A program made the position numbers and the translations under genes. A stretch of 64,000 nt of DNA from positions 124,001 to 188,000 of the forward strand of contig MZZL01000388.1 in assembly GCA_002749535.1 (NCBI GenBank), written 5' to 3'. Positions 10,201 through 22,712 of the stretch are shown here, piece by piece. Below the pieces are notes generated by a model. The model searched no databases. It saw only the letters and a program-made list of their open reading frames with translations, and had not been told where the DNA came from. Each line of letters begins with the position of its first letter. Position 1 is the stretch's first letter. The stretch comes from Apophysomyces variabilis. Lineage: Eukaryota; Mucoromycota; Mucoromycetes; Mucorales; Mucoraceae.

Positions 10201-11215
10201 GGTAAAGAAGAAAGGAAAACAGATTGATCGAGAAGAGAAGAATGTCTATCCCCGTTTTGCCTCCTTTTTTATAAGGCTGGAATGTTTTTTTCGGCACAGA
10301 TCACGGAGACTTCATGTGGTGTCTTTCCAACGCCAATGACTTCATCAAAAATTAGTTCACTGCCAAAGAAGGCAATTATACCTAGACAACACGCTTTGTG
10401 CATGCAGCTTGACATTAAAGAGATGGATGCGCCTTCGCCACACCGAGAAAAAACATCAAAAATAACCCTATATCTGATTGGAAAGGACATGGTTATTGTC
10501 ATTAAAATAAGCGTTGACGTTTTTATTAGTCATTCACTCCACAAAGTCAATTGCTCTATTACTTAAACTGATCGTAGCAGTGTAGTGAGCCAGAGTTTCA
10601 AATGTTGCGCGTGAAACATCTATTGCTCCCGTATTTCGGACCTGTTTTGTTGCACAGATCCTTTGCATCAGGTTCGATTGACGCTTTTTTCTTCATTACT
10701 GCTATATACTCTTTCTATGTTTCGGTCAATAACAGTGCGTTTCAGTCCCACAAGGAAACAGAATATAACGATAAAGAGAGCAGGGGCCATTGCATACGAA
10801 GTGGTGTGATAAATGTACCTGTCGCAGAAGGCTTAGCACAGATGTCAGATCTTACCGTGTCTGGTTTCTTGCAAACCTTGCATCCGCTCCAATATTGTGC
10901 TATAATGTACCTAGTGCGAATTATTAGTACAAATAGATTAGAGTCTATTAGACAAGTGCCACTTTTCGCAGTTGCTTCTACATAAACGCTAGCCTTTGTA
11001 TAAAAAGAGAAAGACCATCTGGACATGAGAACAGACCAAATCGCTATGCAGGGCATCCTGTAAACAGGTGTAACCTGACATCGGATAGACAAAAGATTAT
11101 TAAACTTCTATATACCTGCAATCAACGGGATAGCAAAGTGATCAAATGCTTTGAATCTTTCCGAAAATAGCAGTGCCATTGAACCTTAGTGGAATTACTT
11201 TGCTGCACAGGTTAC
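10201..11215. other. Intergenic stretch, no supported gene
   Basis: Open frames of up to about 127 codons exist on both strands (for example plus 10602-10985), but the overlapping frames are equally open and carry no recognisable motif or splice context. I see no gene I can defend. Confidence 0.45.
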
Positions 11216-11473
11216 AGTATCTCCCAAAAACAATTTCGCAAACTACGAAAATGAAAGTTCAGGCCTTTGGAATTGAAATTTATACATCCATCTGGCATTG
11301 GCTTGGTGGGAAGATGGGTATAGGGTTGTCAGTTTTTTGACAGGTATGTAAAAGTGGTCAATTCGAAGTCTTATAACAGGACAATTAGTATGATATATTA
11401 GCGTCGAGCCCAGTTTCCAAAATGCGCCAAGTGAATTTGCTCGATGACATTCTAGTTTGTGGAGATAAAGTAC
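11216..11473 (+). repeat. Dispersed 258-bp repeat, copy B
   Basis: Reverse-complement partner of 5782-6038, with only scattered substitutions and two or three small indels. The conserved core includes CATCTGGCATTGGCTTGGTG and GTCAGTTTTTTGACAGGTAT; the second is itself partly palindromic. It has the same sharp ends as copy A. The high identity implies recent duplication or recent mobility compared with copy C. Confidence 0.85.
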
Positions 11474-12239
11474 CCATAAATAAATTTTATCCTTGGATAT
11501 ATCAGTGTCGGATGCTGAGAACTTTAATAGCGTTCATAGATACGGTCATATTTATAATGGCCACTCTGAGCCACACTTGATCAAGAAGATTCAAGATGTT
11601 AGGTATAGATATTGGGATGAATGTTGGTAACGTGCAGCAGGCTGGTATAGACCTACATGGCTTTGGCTTCGATGTGTCCCACAAAATATTTGGCATCACT
11701 TTCTTTGCAGGCGCTATAGCAGAAGACCTAAACATCCCGATATCAATTGGACCGCAGCAATTGGATGAAACTTCTTGATGCGGACCAGCGCGAAACCAAA
11801 TAATCTCTGGGAAATAGACCATCAAGCCACGGGGACAACTCTGCTCGTATCTTGCTAACAGACAGAACTCCATATATGCAACCGTTCCTACGCATAGTTG
11901 CACAAGAGTCCAGTCTTTCGGCAATGTAATGGCTAACTTTCGACATGTGCAAGTACTCATAGATTGGAAGGAGCGTGCTTGAATATCTAACAGAGATAGT
12001 GTTCAAAGTTCCCATAACACTTTACAAGACCCCTCACGATTTGAGGATGGAATCTGTGGGATCAAAGAAGAATAGCGGCTGACAGTACTTTATTAAGTGT
12101 AATCGGTGATCTTATGCGTCAAGACCTATAATCACCTGGGCGCCCTCATACTATTGTGACACACCCAATCCCTTTCCTTTTGCATCTCCACTCTCCCTAC
12201 CTGCAACTTCCCAAAGAATAGTTCCCATTGGAACTAAAA

Positions 12240-12449
12240 TGTCGCAAAAGATGAAATCTATATATGCATCTTGCATTTCGGTTGGCGGGCAGCTGGGTAT
12301 GGCGTCGTCAGTTTTCTGTCAGAGTATGTAAACTTGGTCCTTTCGAACTGTTATAACACGAGAATTAATATGATTTGTTAGGGTCAAGCTCAGTTTCGAA
12401 AATGCGGCAAGTGCATCTACTAGATGCGAGTTTAATTTTGGGAAAGTAC
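12240..12449 (+). repeat. Dispersed repeat, copy C (older, diverged)
   Basis: Same orientation as copy B and about 0.8 kb downstream. I judge roughly 70-75% identity from the block TCTATATATGCATCTTGCAT to the terminal AAAGTAC. The left 40 bases of the element are poorly preserved. The end is followed by a second AAGTAC, which could be a short duplication at the insertion edge. Confidence 0.65.
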
Positions 12450-12921
12450 AAGTACAAAGACCGTGAAGCTCAGTCAATAGTCATGCACTTCACTCGTCCT
12501 ATGCATCTTCATAAGAGTTCAACGCGTACATGCGGCATATGCAAAGATCCTTCTTGCAGTGCCTTTCACTAAGAAGCCCCTGCAAACAACGCATAAGTCT
12601 ATCATAATGTATATGGCACCTTTTTTTCGATTTGCATCTTACTTTCAACAAAATATTGCTAGATTTTTACTCTGTTATCCAGTCAGGTGAACAATGTATC
12701 TGCCTCGTACAAAAGTTTGTGCTCCTCGCCATATGGCGTTCGCAGTTTCAAATCTTTCTAAAAGGATCAGTCACTTTCCCATGTCTGTTGTTCACAGCCC
12801 GAATCGCTGTTGAATCCCCGTTTCTCATACCCTTGCGTTACTGTGGCAATCGGCGTTTCAAATGAGGTTTGTCAACTCTGACAAATTTAAGCAGATCTTA
12901 GGTTGTCAGCCTCATGTCATC

Positions 12922-14470
12922 ATGAACACAATAAAAACCTTTATTTATTGGAGTACCATCGCTTTATTTATGTTTCTTATATCTCGGTTTTCTTTCCTTC
13001 TAAGACCAGCCTATACTCGCATCATGTCTACTCAAGCCAAACAAGCTGAACCGGCTATCCTCAAGTGGGCTTCTAAAGATGGTGAATTCAGACGTCAACC
13101 ATCCGTCTTTCGCGACACTATCTTGGATGAGCCCGGCGCAAAATTCACACCTGAACCGTAAGTTTAGATAACTGGGAATTCCCGCTGACCGTTCAAACCA
13201 CTCATCATCATCTTATGTTGAAGTGATCGATATCATCTTTACATTTCCTGGGCCTGTCCATGGGCTCATCGTACGGCTATTGTCCGTAAACTGAAAGGAT
13301 TGGATTCTATCATTGGTCTTTCCGTGGTAGATTACCTGTTACTCGATAATGGATGGTATGACATGATTTTGCAATCTCCGCTCCCATTGGGTTGCTTAAT
13401 CAGCTACTTAGGAAATTTTCCACTTCGGAAGAGTGTCCCGGAGCGATTCCTGACACTGTCAATCACACAGAGTATCTCCGTGAGCTTTATTTCAAGGTCA
13501 ATCCAAATTATGAAGGTCGTTTCACGGTGCCTGTCTTATGGGATAAGAAATTACAAACCATAGGTATGATCATCTTAAAAAGTAGTCGACCGTACACCTG
13601 TCAGCAGCACCTTCAGTTAGAAGCTAAATTCTGTTGCGGATATAGTTAACAATGAAAGCTCGGAAATCATTCGTATGTTTAATACCGCCTTCAATCGTTT
13701 TATTCCCGAAGACAGACAAAAGTTGAATTTCTACCCTGAGCACTTGCGCAAAGAGATCGACGAGATCAATGAATGGGTGTATGACACTGTCAACAATGGT
13801 GTCTATAAGAGCGGGTTTGCAACTACCCAACAAGCATGTAAGCAAAAAGATGGTAGCCAATGTTAATCAAAGCATACTTATCTGGTTCTTTTTCTTTTCT
13901 TTCAAGATGAAAACCATGTGTATCCTCTATTTGAATCCTTGGACAGATTGGACACCATCTTGGGTCGTCAAAACTATTTAGTGCAAGGCGTTTTGACTGA
14001 AGCAGACATTCGTCTATGGACAACAATTATCAGGTAAGCAAAGGATGGAATGGCGGTGTGGTTCTGACTAGCATGCTTTGTCATCAAAGATTTGATCCTG
14101 TGTACCATGGCCATTTCAAGTGTAATCTCAAATCAATTGAAAAGGATTACCCTAACATCCTGAAGTGGGCTCGCCGTATTTACCAATTGCCAGGAAGTAA
14201 GTTATCGGTAAACAGGCGAGAGATATACACGCATACTGATACATTTCTCTTTCTGAATAGTCTCGGAAACAGTCAACATGGAGCATATTAAGAAGCATTA
14301 TTACATGTCTCACCGTCAAATTAACCCCACTCAGGTACGGATATTACAAGGAAAATGAATCCCAACTCTACTTGTTTATTAACTTGTCCTTTGATGTTAT
14401 ATAGGTAGTTCCGGCTGGTAATGGACCAAACCTTGCAAGTCCTGTCGTTGATGCGTCTTCGCATATGTAA
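12922..14470 (+). CDS. S-glutathionyl-hydroquinone reductase (Xi-class GST)
   Basis: Omega-like/Xi-class glutathione transferase (ECM4/YqjG family) that removes glutathione from glutathionyl-hydroquinones using a catalytic Cys. Eight exons keep frame: 12922-13157, 13224-13355, 13412-13563, 13646-13837, 13907-14033, 14090-14196, 14261-14334, 14405-14470 (361 aa). Motifs in order are DGEFRRQPSVFRD, YHLYISWACPWAHRT with the catalytic Cys, SVVDYLLLDNGW, RFTVPVLWDKK, FNRFIPEDRQKLNFYPE, LGRQNYLVQGVLTEADIRLW, RFDPVYHGHFKCN and YYMSHRQINPTQVVPAGNGP. Two starts are plausible: ATG 12922 adds a hydrophobic segment (a membrane anchor or targeting signal), while ATG 13024 starts the canonical soluble enzyme (MSTQAKQAE, 327 aa). 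The length fits the family. Confidence 0.93.
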
Positions 14471-15474
14471 TCGAATGATAAATAGCTACCATCTGAATGG
14501 ATGGGTGCGCCGCTTAACTGTAGTATTCTTTTTCTTTTCGCTTTTTTCGTTCTGTATGCATATTAAAATAATATTCTTCAGTTTTGGCGTTTTTTCCCTG
14601 CTCGTTTTACTGTACTGCAAACCTATAATTATGTTTGCCAATGATGATAGTTTTCTATTTACCTGTCGCATGGTCCTCAAACTTTGACCACCAGTTTATT
14701 TTCTCTCCTTCCGCATAGTTTTTAACATTTGGGTTTTTTTTGTTGCACAGACTAGTTTCCTGCTGATCTACTACATATCATGCCACTTAACAATATATCG
14801 ACATCGATTTGACCATGCAAACTTAGGCGGAAGAAAAATAGGAAAGTAAAGCGAATATGAGGCTGATGAGGCGTCAACCTCTTTAATGTAATAATATTCT
14901 ACCTTGAGCCGTAATTGCTTTTAAGGAGTTGTCGCTCTTGCTACTGAAACAATGATAATCACTGCTGAGGTTTGTTCAATCGGCAACCTGCCATATCACT
15001 ATCATTTCACTGTTAATTGATGGTCACATTTTTCCTTTGCAAGCACCAGGTCCAATAATATTTATACTGGCTTATCCGGTAGTATCAATATAAGCAATTC
15101 TAGCTAGACATGCTATGGCGGAGTAATCGCTTTTCAATAAGAAGTGCACTGGTATTGCTCTGTTGTCTGTTCAGTTAATAAACCAATGTGTACTGGTTTT
15201 TCCATGCCTATTTGCGTTTTGATTGTGCGTTTTTTTTGCGTATATTTGGAAAAGTCGACGCAAAAACCCGTGACAGAGGGTTTCCCGACCGAGTGTAAAA
15301 GCCAAATTGGTGAGCGCATCCATCCAAATTTAGACATGCGCGGGGAGTGGGTTCCAAAGACAATATGTTAGCGAATCAAGGAAAATGGATGAGAATAAAT
15401 ATAATGGTCATTCGTTTGTTAGTATCCTGATTAAATAAAGATTTTTTTTCTTTGTAACTTACACACAGTAAACA
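14471..15474. other. AT-rich intergenic stretch
   Basis: Downstream of the hydroquinone reductase. It holds poly-T tracts and short open frames only. The right end borders the 3' side of Fanzor relic 1 and could include that element's non-coding end. No terminal inverted repeat was recognised. Confidence 0.45.
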
Positions 15475-17330
15475 TTACACGTTTCTATTACCTGGAGCAG
15501 TTGTGGTCATACGTGGCCGAGTAAAGATGGCTGGTCGGTCCCATTGTTGAATCATGGCCATAAATATGGCACAGATATTCCTTGACGCATTAATATCCCG
15601 TTGGCAAACAGTATGACAGTTACTACAAACTAATACTAAATGCAAGCATCGATGTCCACCAAGATCTAGTTTCGTCAAGCATTTCGTTCCGCACCGGGAA
15701 CAAACTTGAGACGTATTGTATTTATCCATTTCAATCATAATTAACCGCACAGAAGTATCAGCGCGTTTGAGCAGCTTCCTACATCTGTCTACCGGTCCAC
15801 ATGGTTTGCCTTGTAGACGTTCCGTCCAAATCTCGAAGCACCATACACTGCTACAGGAACTTTTGCCGTATCATTTTCCGTAAATAATTTTCGCCACTTG
15901 CTGTTGTTGATCACGAACAAAAAGTGTTAGATCGCATTCATATTTCACTTGCTGTTATCGATAATAAGAGAGTGACTTACTCTTCTTTAGGCGGATGAGA
16001 AGGAGGTGGTGGTTCACCTGCTTCTTGGCGCTGTATTCTTCTTCTTCTCCATCTTCGTGTCCCATCAGGACGAAGCGTTTCATTGTCCACACGTTGGTCT
16101 TGTTGACGTGCCCTGAATAGACGATCCTCGTTCCCGAGAGGGTCCCGGTACTTGGTGCCTCCGTTGATGAAGATCTTAACCATTTCTTCGTCCAGCCTTT
16201 GACGTCCCTGGTAAATCAAGAATTTTAATCCTTGGATATCTCATTAGGCATAAAAAGCTGTAACTTCTGGTAATGCATCCAAAGTTGATACAATAGATTG
16301 GAAAATACGATCCATGTCAGTGGTTCTGTTGGTGTCGATTTCTGACACTAGTCTTCGTATAAGAGGTGTTTTACTTGTGTTGATCCTTTGCATAGTTTTC
16401 TTAAAGCCAGCTCTAGTGTAACACTCTGCTGTTGAAAGCTGTCGGATCTGGTGTGGTTCAAATTCCGTATCATCATTTTCGCCGACAGATGCTCAAATAG
16501 AACATTCAGAATCGTGCTAGAGGATGAATGGCGTTTAATGTTATAATTACCTTCGGCTACTTCAGGTTCAAAAAGTTCTACTATATCTTCGTCTGGAATA
16601 TCCTGGTCATCTCCCACTGTCAAACGCAATAAAAAAGTATAGTTTGGTAAACGTAAAAATAATATTGTAGCAACGATGTCAAATGCTGCATAGATGTATC
16701 AAGCATGAGATTTAAATATATCTATCACTTACATTCTAGATCAGTCTCATCGCGATACACGTCATTCCTTCCGTCGCTACAAACATATATATCTGCAACG
16801 CCAGGATCAGCTCCCTATTTTCTGAAAAGAACACAGGTGATGACTTGCTCGACTCTGTGTAAATGCTGTGTCATATCGCTGATTGCGAATGCAAGTGAGA
16901 TATGGTGTAATTGATGTTCTAGTCGACAATTCCTGTCTTCGTCGTGCTTGCTCCCTGTTACGTGCTTTTTCCGCCGCGGTTTGCTTCCGCTTCCTGTTGC
17001 TTCCAGCGAGTGGGCGGAGGTTCTGCTTGATTCAGACTGAGCGTCACTGTTTTCATTGTCATTGTGCTGCCGTGCATGTTGTAGCTGTCTGTAGGCTGGT
17101 GATTGCAGAAAGATAGGAGCGTATATCAGGTTATCGGCCGACTGCTTTTATGTTACTCACCTTCCTGCAACTGCTTCTCTGCTGCTTGTATTGTTTCTTG
17201 TATATAATGATGTCTGATACAGACATGCCATGATAATTGTCCAACCTATGTAATATGTCCGTAGGGGGGATCCCCAGAGATTGCAATACTTCAGCCAAAT
17301 CCTTCTCAGGTATACAGTAAGCGCGCGATA
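15475..17330 (-). pseudogene. Fanzor (eukaryotic TnpB-like RNA-guided nuclease) relic 1
   Basis: Fanzor proteins are eukaryotic relatives of transposon TnpB and use an RNA guide with a RuvC nuclease. Reading down the minus strand: a basic segment (AEKARNREQARRRQE, SITPYLTCIRNQRYDTAF); RuvC-I GADPGVADIYVCSDG (Asp codon 16806-16808); an acidic loop; QIRQLSTAECYTRAGF; DALPEVTAFYA; IYQGRQRLDEEMVKIFINGG; VPVAVYGASRFG; GKPCGPVDRCRKLLKR; and a zinc ribbon with RuvC-III (CSRCG, CSNC, CQRDINASRNI; Asp codon 15595-15597). Several junctions are clean GT-AG introns (for example 61 nt between the acidic loop and QIRQLS). Two in-frame stops lie at 16241-16246, and a frame change near 15810-15835 breaks the nuclease core. 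The residue before YNTSQ is Lys. Boundaries are uncertain, and no N-terminal zinc motif was found. Confidence 0.75.
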
Positions 17331-19493
17331 AAATTATACAGTACTCTGATTAAGGGTAAAATAAAGGAAATATCGCTATATTACTTTTTGCATTATGCTG
17401 TTGCGATTCCTCTTCAAGGGAAAGGAGAAAATAATTATATAAGTTATTAGTAAATGACTATGCGGCAAGTATATTTTACTTTCATCAACTTGATCCTCCA
17501 ATAATCACCAGATTCATCCAAGTAGCGTGAATTATAAATCATGGTTGGTAAATGAGAATGACATACTACCTTTTTACTTACCCCCATGGTATCCTAACGC
17601 TAGTCTGGGAGTCGGCGTGGAGGAGAATCCTGGGGAAATCCTGGATTGTTCTTCGATGCCCACTCACCCATCCTATAGAGAGTGCTTTACTTATTTGTAT
17701 CGTCACGCTGTAGAAGTAGCTAAGTTATAAGCTATAATAATATTTTTCTCTAGTTTCTTGTCTTCCGGTTTGTTGACTATCTCTTCTATCCAAATCACCC
17801 AATCTTTCAAGTTGTCAAGAATATCCGGAAGCATATGCTGCCTTTGCTTTCAGAGACAGATAGTCACTGCAGTTGATCAGAAGAGAGTATGCAATGAGAG
17901 ATGTCTCAAGTATGTTGTTCAAGATCTATTGTGTTATGAGATTAAATAGCTGCATGATAGTAACAACATCCAATTTGTCGTACTTGTTTCATCCAATGCT
18001 TCCGTTTAAAGCTGCCTTATGCATCCCTTTTTATTCATGATTGTGTCATTTCTTGGAAGAGACAAAGTCAAAATAATCTTCTCATGTTTGTGCGCTTTGA
18101 CTGACAACGTGCTTTTGTCATATGTAGGAGTGATGAATGTATCATAAGTCATGTAATTAAAAGTGCAGTTCGAGATAAAGCCAAAAGAAAAGATGAATGA
18201 TGACGACATATCGTCTTATCAAAGGAGGGGCGCGTCATGGTATGCCACGTTAATGTTTGTGTAGTCGCGCAGATAGGGTAATTGTTGTCGATGGATGTCA
18301 TGAAGCAAGCTGCATCAAAGAATCTAAGAGGAGCTGAAAGTACAGTATGTCCAATGACTATACCACCTATCGATGAAATGATTATATGTCTGAATTGACA
18401 AGTGTTATACGCATGAACTGGCGGGCATTTCGGTCAGTCGATCAATAATCAAAGGCTTATTTTAGTTTCACTCGTTATTTATTCATATTACCGTAGGAAG
18501 TCATCATCCACCAGCCTATGTAACATCCTTAACTGAACTTCCTGCAGTCACTGTAAATTACGAGAATACAGTGACATTGATGGATGTATGGGTTCTCCTA
18601 GTTCTATTCCATTTTGCATTTTTTGTTTGAATGAACATTGTCGTAAAATAGCAAAAGCATACTACATCATTGTTATCCTTATCTTGGATCTTTGCAAGAT
18701 TCGGACTATGTGAAGTAAAAGCGTGGCTCGTTTGTTTTGAACCTTTGAGCACTCTGCTACGGCACTATGTCAACGCTAAATTTATTTCCCATCAGCGTAA
18801 ACACGTTTTATAAGTGGCGCAAATTAACGTGCAAAAAGCTGTAAAACAAAATTCTCCCTCCTCAACCAGGCTAGGCGCATCAAAGCTGACTCCCTCTTCT
18901 TCCCTCTTTTTCCTTTTTTCGTTTCCTTTCTATTTCACTATATGTTTTTCTTTGTTCCTTTATATTCCGTTTACCTCACTCTTTTGACTTTTTTCCTGCC
19001 TCATCCGCACGGTTTTTATTCCACCTTTTTCTTTTTTGAGCGGTCTCGAGCAGATATGTCTGTCACAGACGCTGTGTTCAAATAGAGAGGTTAAATAAAA
19101 CCTACAAATTTTAAACGTAAGTGGTCGGAGTGAGAAATGTCTAGGATGGACACAGGGTTAAATTTGCGCCGCTCGAAAGGCACTCTTACAATGCTTGGAA
19201 TGTTTTTTCTGTTGTCAATGAGGAAGGTTTAACATATTCACTAAGCAAATACAAAGATGGCGCTAAACTGCGTATTTTAGTTGTATGAGTAACCCATTTA
19301 GTTACTTTTTAATGCAGAGTTTGGTCTTATACTATAGAGCAGAATGTTTCGAGCGGCGCAAGTAATTGTTTGAATGACGGGTTCGCGGTTAGAAAACATT
19401 TTTTCCTGAGCGCTTTTTTGTTTTGGCCCTTGGGGAGGGTGTCTAAATTTTTCGCTCTTCTTCTCTTCCCGCCATTTTCACTTCTGTAACCCC
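17331..19493. other. Long intergenic region
   Basis: No gene can be supported on either strand. It contains a plus-strand open frame at 17527-17730 (67 codons, WYPNASLGVGVEENPGE) with no recognised relatives. The last 700 bases are rich in T/C tracts and should contain the promoter of the CID/RRM gene at 19494. Confidence 0.45.
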
Positions 19494-22424
19494 ATGACTG
19501 ATAACTGGGACCGTACCATCTTCGATAAAGAGCTCAAAGCAATACTGGAGACAAAACTACCAGTGTCTGCTTCTAAAATTACAGCTCTTCAAGCTTTGGC
19601 AACAGCGCATCCTCACGTAAGTTGCAACAATGAACAAGCCATGGGTAACCAGAAAACTAAATGCCAAAAAAACACGCTCTATTGGACGTGCTTTTTTACA
19701 CAGCATCACAACTATATTACTCAGTGTATTATTCGTTTTATTGAAACTGCACCACCCGATTATCGACTAGCAGGTTTGTATGTCATTGACGCCATTTCCC
19801 GTGCTGTCCACAAGCAAGTGCGGAAGAGAGCCGAATCGGGAGAAGGAGGTCCTCCAATGGAACTGGAAAATTATTTGAAACGCTTTGCCATCATTATGAA
19901 AAATGATGCTTTGCGGGGCTGCTTCGAACCATGTTCCCCGAAAGATAAGGTGAGAAAAGAATACATTCCCTCTTCTATTCCCTTTTTTTTTCTTTCTTTC
20001 CACATCGCTCCCATTGTTTTACACAGGAAAGAGCAGATTGCAATTCGGTAAAAAGAATGTTATTGTTTCTTAAATAATGACGAGAAAATCAACTTCTTTC
20101 GTGTACTGCTTCTTAATCAGTTTCTATAATAAAATAGGAAAAGGTCAAAAAGACACTCGATTTCTGGGAGCAGGGTGGTATCTATCCCAAAGACGTGGTG
20201 CAATATGTAAAGCATTCATTTATGAACAGTCAAGCACAAGCTGATCAGACTGACGACGGTAATAAACCCCATATACCAGAAGAAAAAGGTGCCTATCTAT
20301 TTTTTTACTTGGTGGATCGGGCAAAGAGAGAAAAAAGAGGAGGAGAAAACAGAGAGGAGAAACACCATGCACTTGCTTTGACTTGCCTGAGAAAGAGGGA
20401 AAAGACCAGAAAGCATTGTACGACAAGCAAGCAGGGCTTACTCACAGAATATTACATATATCTGTGTTGTGCCTACGTAAGAGAAGGAAATGGAGGAGGA
20501 CAAGGGAAAAAGAAAGAAAGAGAGAGAGAAGCGCGGACAGAAGAGAAGAGCTGTTTACTGTGTATCAGCGCGCACGCCTCATTACACTATGACAAGACTA
20601 ACCAGACCATCTAAACTTATATTTGGATTTGTAGTTAGTATTGCTTCACCGCCACCCGTAATTGATACTGCTTCATTACTTGCGACGCTAAGCTCACTGA
20701 CACAAGGAAGCCTTGGGAATCCAGTCGCTCCTGCACCACAACAACCAGTAGCCAAAGACCCCACGAAACCGTTGTTTGGCGATGACGATGACGATGACAT
20801 ACCATCGGCTCCAAAGGAATCTGCTGCTCTACCACCTGCCTTAGCCCGTTTGTTAGGCGGTCTGGTGTCAACTCCCCCCATGGCCCAGTCCACAACCCCT
20901 CCTGCGCAAACGGCCCAAGTAACGACAACACCACCATACATACCCGTTACCCCACCGGCTTCGGCTCATGTCCAGCCATTGCCACCAGCACAACCACAAC
21001 TACAACCAAAACCAGTTCCTATGCCAGCCTCTGATCCCCGCATTCGTCCTGGTGGACCTGACATGCGACCGCCTATGGGAATGGATCCCCGTCTGAGACC
21101 CGGTATGCCGCCACAAGCACCACTTCCTCAATCCAACGATCCTCGACAGTGCCAACCGGCCCCAACAGGCATGCAGCGTCCCTATATGAATATGAACATG
21201 CCACCGTTCCCGGCATCTATGCAACAACGTCCAGTACCACCACCTCAACAACAGCAACAGCAGCCATGGGTTGGCCGAGACCAGCCCATGTCTGGCCCAC
21301 GTCCTCCTAGACCTGTATGGAATGAACCACCTTCAAGAGAACAGTATGATGAATCATTAAGACCAAGAAATACTAGTACGCCTCTCCCTGGGCCTATTAG
21401 TGATCCATCTCTTCCCAAAGGGTGCATTCGAGGTAGGCAGTAAAACCATACTGCATGCATCGATTCACTTAACTCTGTGATTTGTAGTTCTAACGCGTAC
21501 CTTATTTGTCGGACCGCTTCCTGATGAATACGATAAGGCTGATGTGGTGCGAATCTTTTCAAGATATGGCGAATTGGGCAGTGTGATTGTAAGAGAATAC
21601 TGTTAATTATAAAGGACAAGTTGATATTTATTCTATGGTTACTAGTTGTCAAGGAAACCTAAAGGTAAATGTAACGGATTCTTAAAGTTCATCACTCGCG
21701 CTGCGGTGGAGAGAGCAAAATATGAATCAGCAGGTTTGGCGTTGAAAGGTGTTCCTGTCAAGGTATGTATCATCCGGGATACCAGTCTCCTGGTCTCGCA
21801 AGTAAGAAAGGGAAAGAAGAATAATAAATTTTTTTTTCTCTCCAAACCATTAAAAAACCCGATAATCACAAAACAAAAACAAAAACACAAACACAAAAAA
21901 AAAAGGTCAATTGGGCGTATGGGTTCGGACCGAAGAAGCTTTTCAGTTATGAACGGGGAGAATCGATTATCCCGCTGAACCAACTGAGTGAAGAAGAACA
22001 GGCAAGCCTGGTGACGGCCCCTGTGGGTGGATTCCGAGGATCAGCGGTACGCGATCAAATGACGATTGAAGAACCCGAGGTGCAATACCGACCTGAATGG
22101 AAGAAGGACGGTAGTGCAGGCGAAGACGGTGGGCGTGGCTGGCGAGGCGGGCCCCCTCCTCCTCTGCCTCCTCCACAGCGATGGGAACAAGAGGGGATGA
22201 CCAAACGGCCTCTTGGAGGAGGAATGAATGATGATGGCCGACCTAAACGACGACGCTTCGAGAATGAGCCTGGTCCTGGTGGTTATATGCCTCCTCCTCC
22301 GCAATTCCGACCTCCCTTTGTTCCACACCAGCAACAACAACAAGATTTCATGCCTTTCCAGAAATCCATGCCACCGACACAACAGCAGCAGTTCCCTCCA
22401 TCCTATCCAGATCAAATGCCATAA
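19494..22424 (+). CDS. CID and RRM protein, Nrd1/Seb1/SCAF4-SCAF8 type
   Basis: Nuclear protein that reads the RNA polymerase II C-terminal domain through a CID and binds RNA through an RRM, acting in transcription termination and 3' end choice. Seven exons keep frame: 19494-19616, 19704-19949, 20138-20288, 20635-21432, 21488-21588, 21646-21762, 21906-22424 (684 aa). The CID covers about residues 1-140 (FDKELKAILETKLPVSASKI, HHNYITQCIIRFIETAPPDY, RLAGLYVIDAISR). A Pro/Gln-rich middle with a DDDDDD patch follows. The RRM has RNP2-like TLFVGPLP and RNP1-like KCNGFLKF. A segment with VNWAYGFGPKKLFSYE and a Gly/Pro/Gln tail end the protein. Intron 3 (20289-20634) is long for this genome (346 nt) and purine-rich. 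Domain order fits SCAF4/8 and fission-yeast Seb1. Confidence 0.88.
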
Positions 22425-22712
22425 TTCAACATTCTCTTCTTTACTACTGTTTTTGATTAACTTTGCACTTCTTTTGCTTTCATCTTTTGTACAGGCGCTT
22501 GCTATTTTCTTTTCTTCCTCTCAATCTTTGCTTGGCAGAGAAGTCAGAACCATTTTAACATCAAAATAAAAAACATTTCATGCTTCATCATATTATTATC
22601 CGTTTTTACTTTTATTGCATGCTGATTCTCTTTGTTGTTGTGTACTAGATTTGTTTGCTATGAAAGAAATAAATGATGGATTATGCGTTAGGGTATATGT
22701 GTTTCTATCCAC

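Noticed and set aside
10602..11092. Overlapping open frames of 116-127 codons on opposite strands
   Set aside because: Both strands are equally open and neither translation shows a family motif, a splice context or a sensible promoter.
11502..11960. Minus-strand open frame of 152 codons
   Set aside because: The plus strand is also open here (11596-11778). Neither has motifs, and the frame partly reflects low stop density near repeat copy B.
17527..17730. A 2A-like sequence (VEENPGE) in a plus-strand open frame
   Set aside because: The ribosome-skipping 2A signature needs D-x-E-x-N-P-G followed by Pro. Here the Asp is Gly and the final Pro is Glu, so no skipping is expected, and the frame has no viral context.
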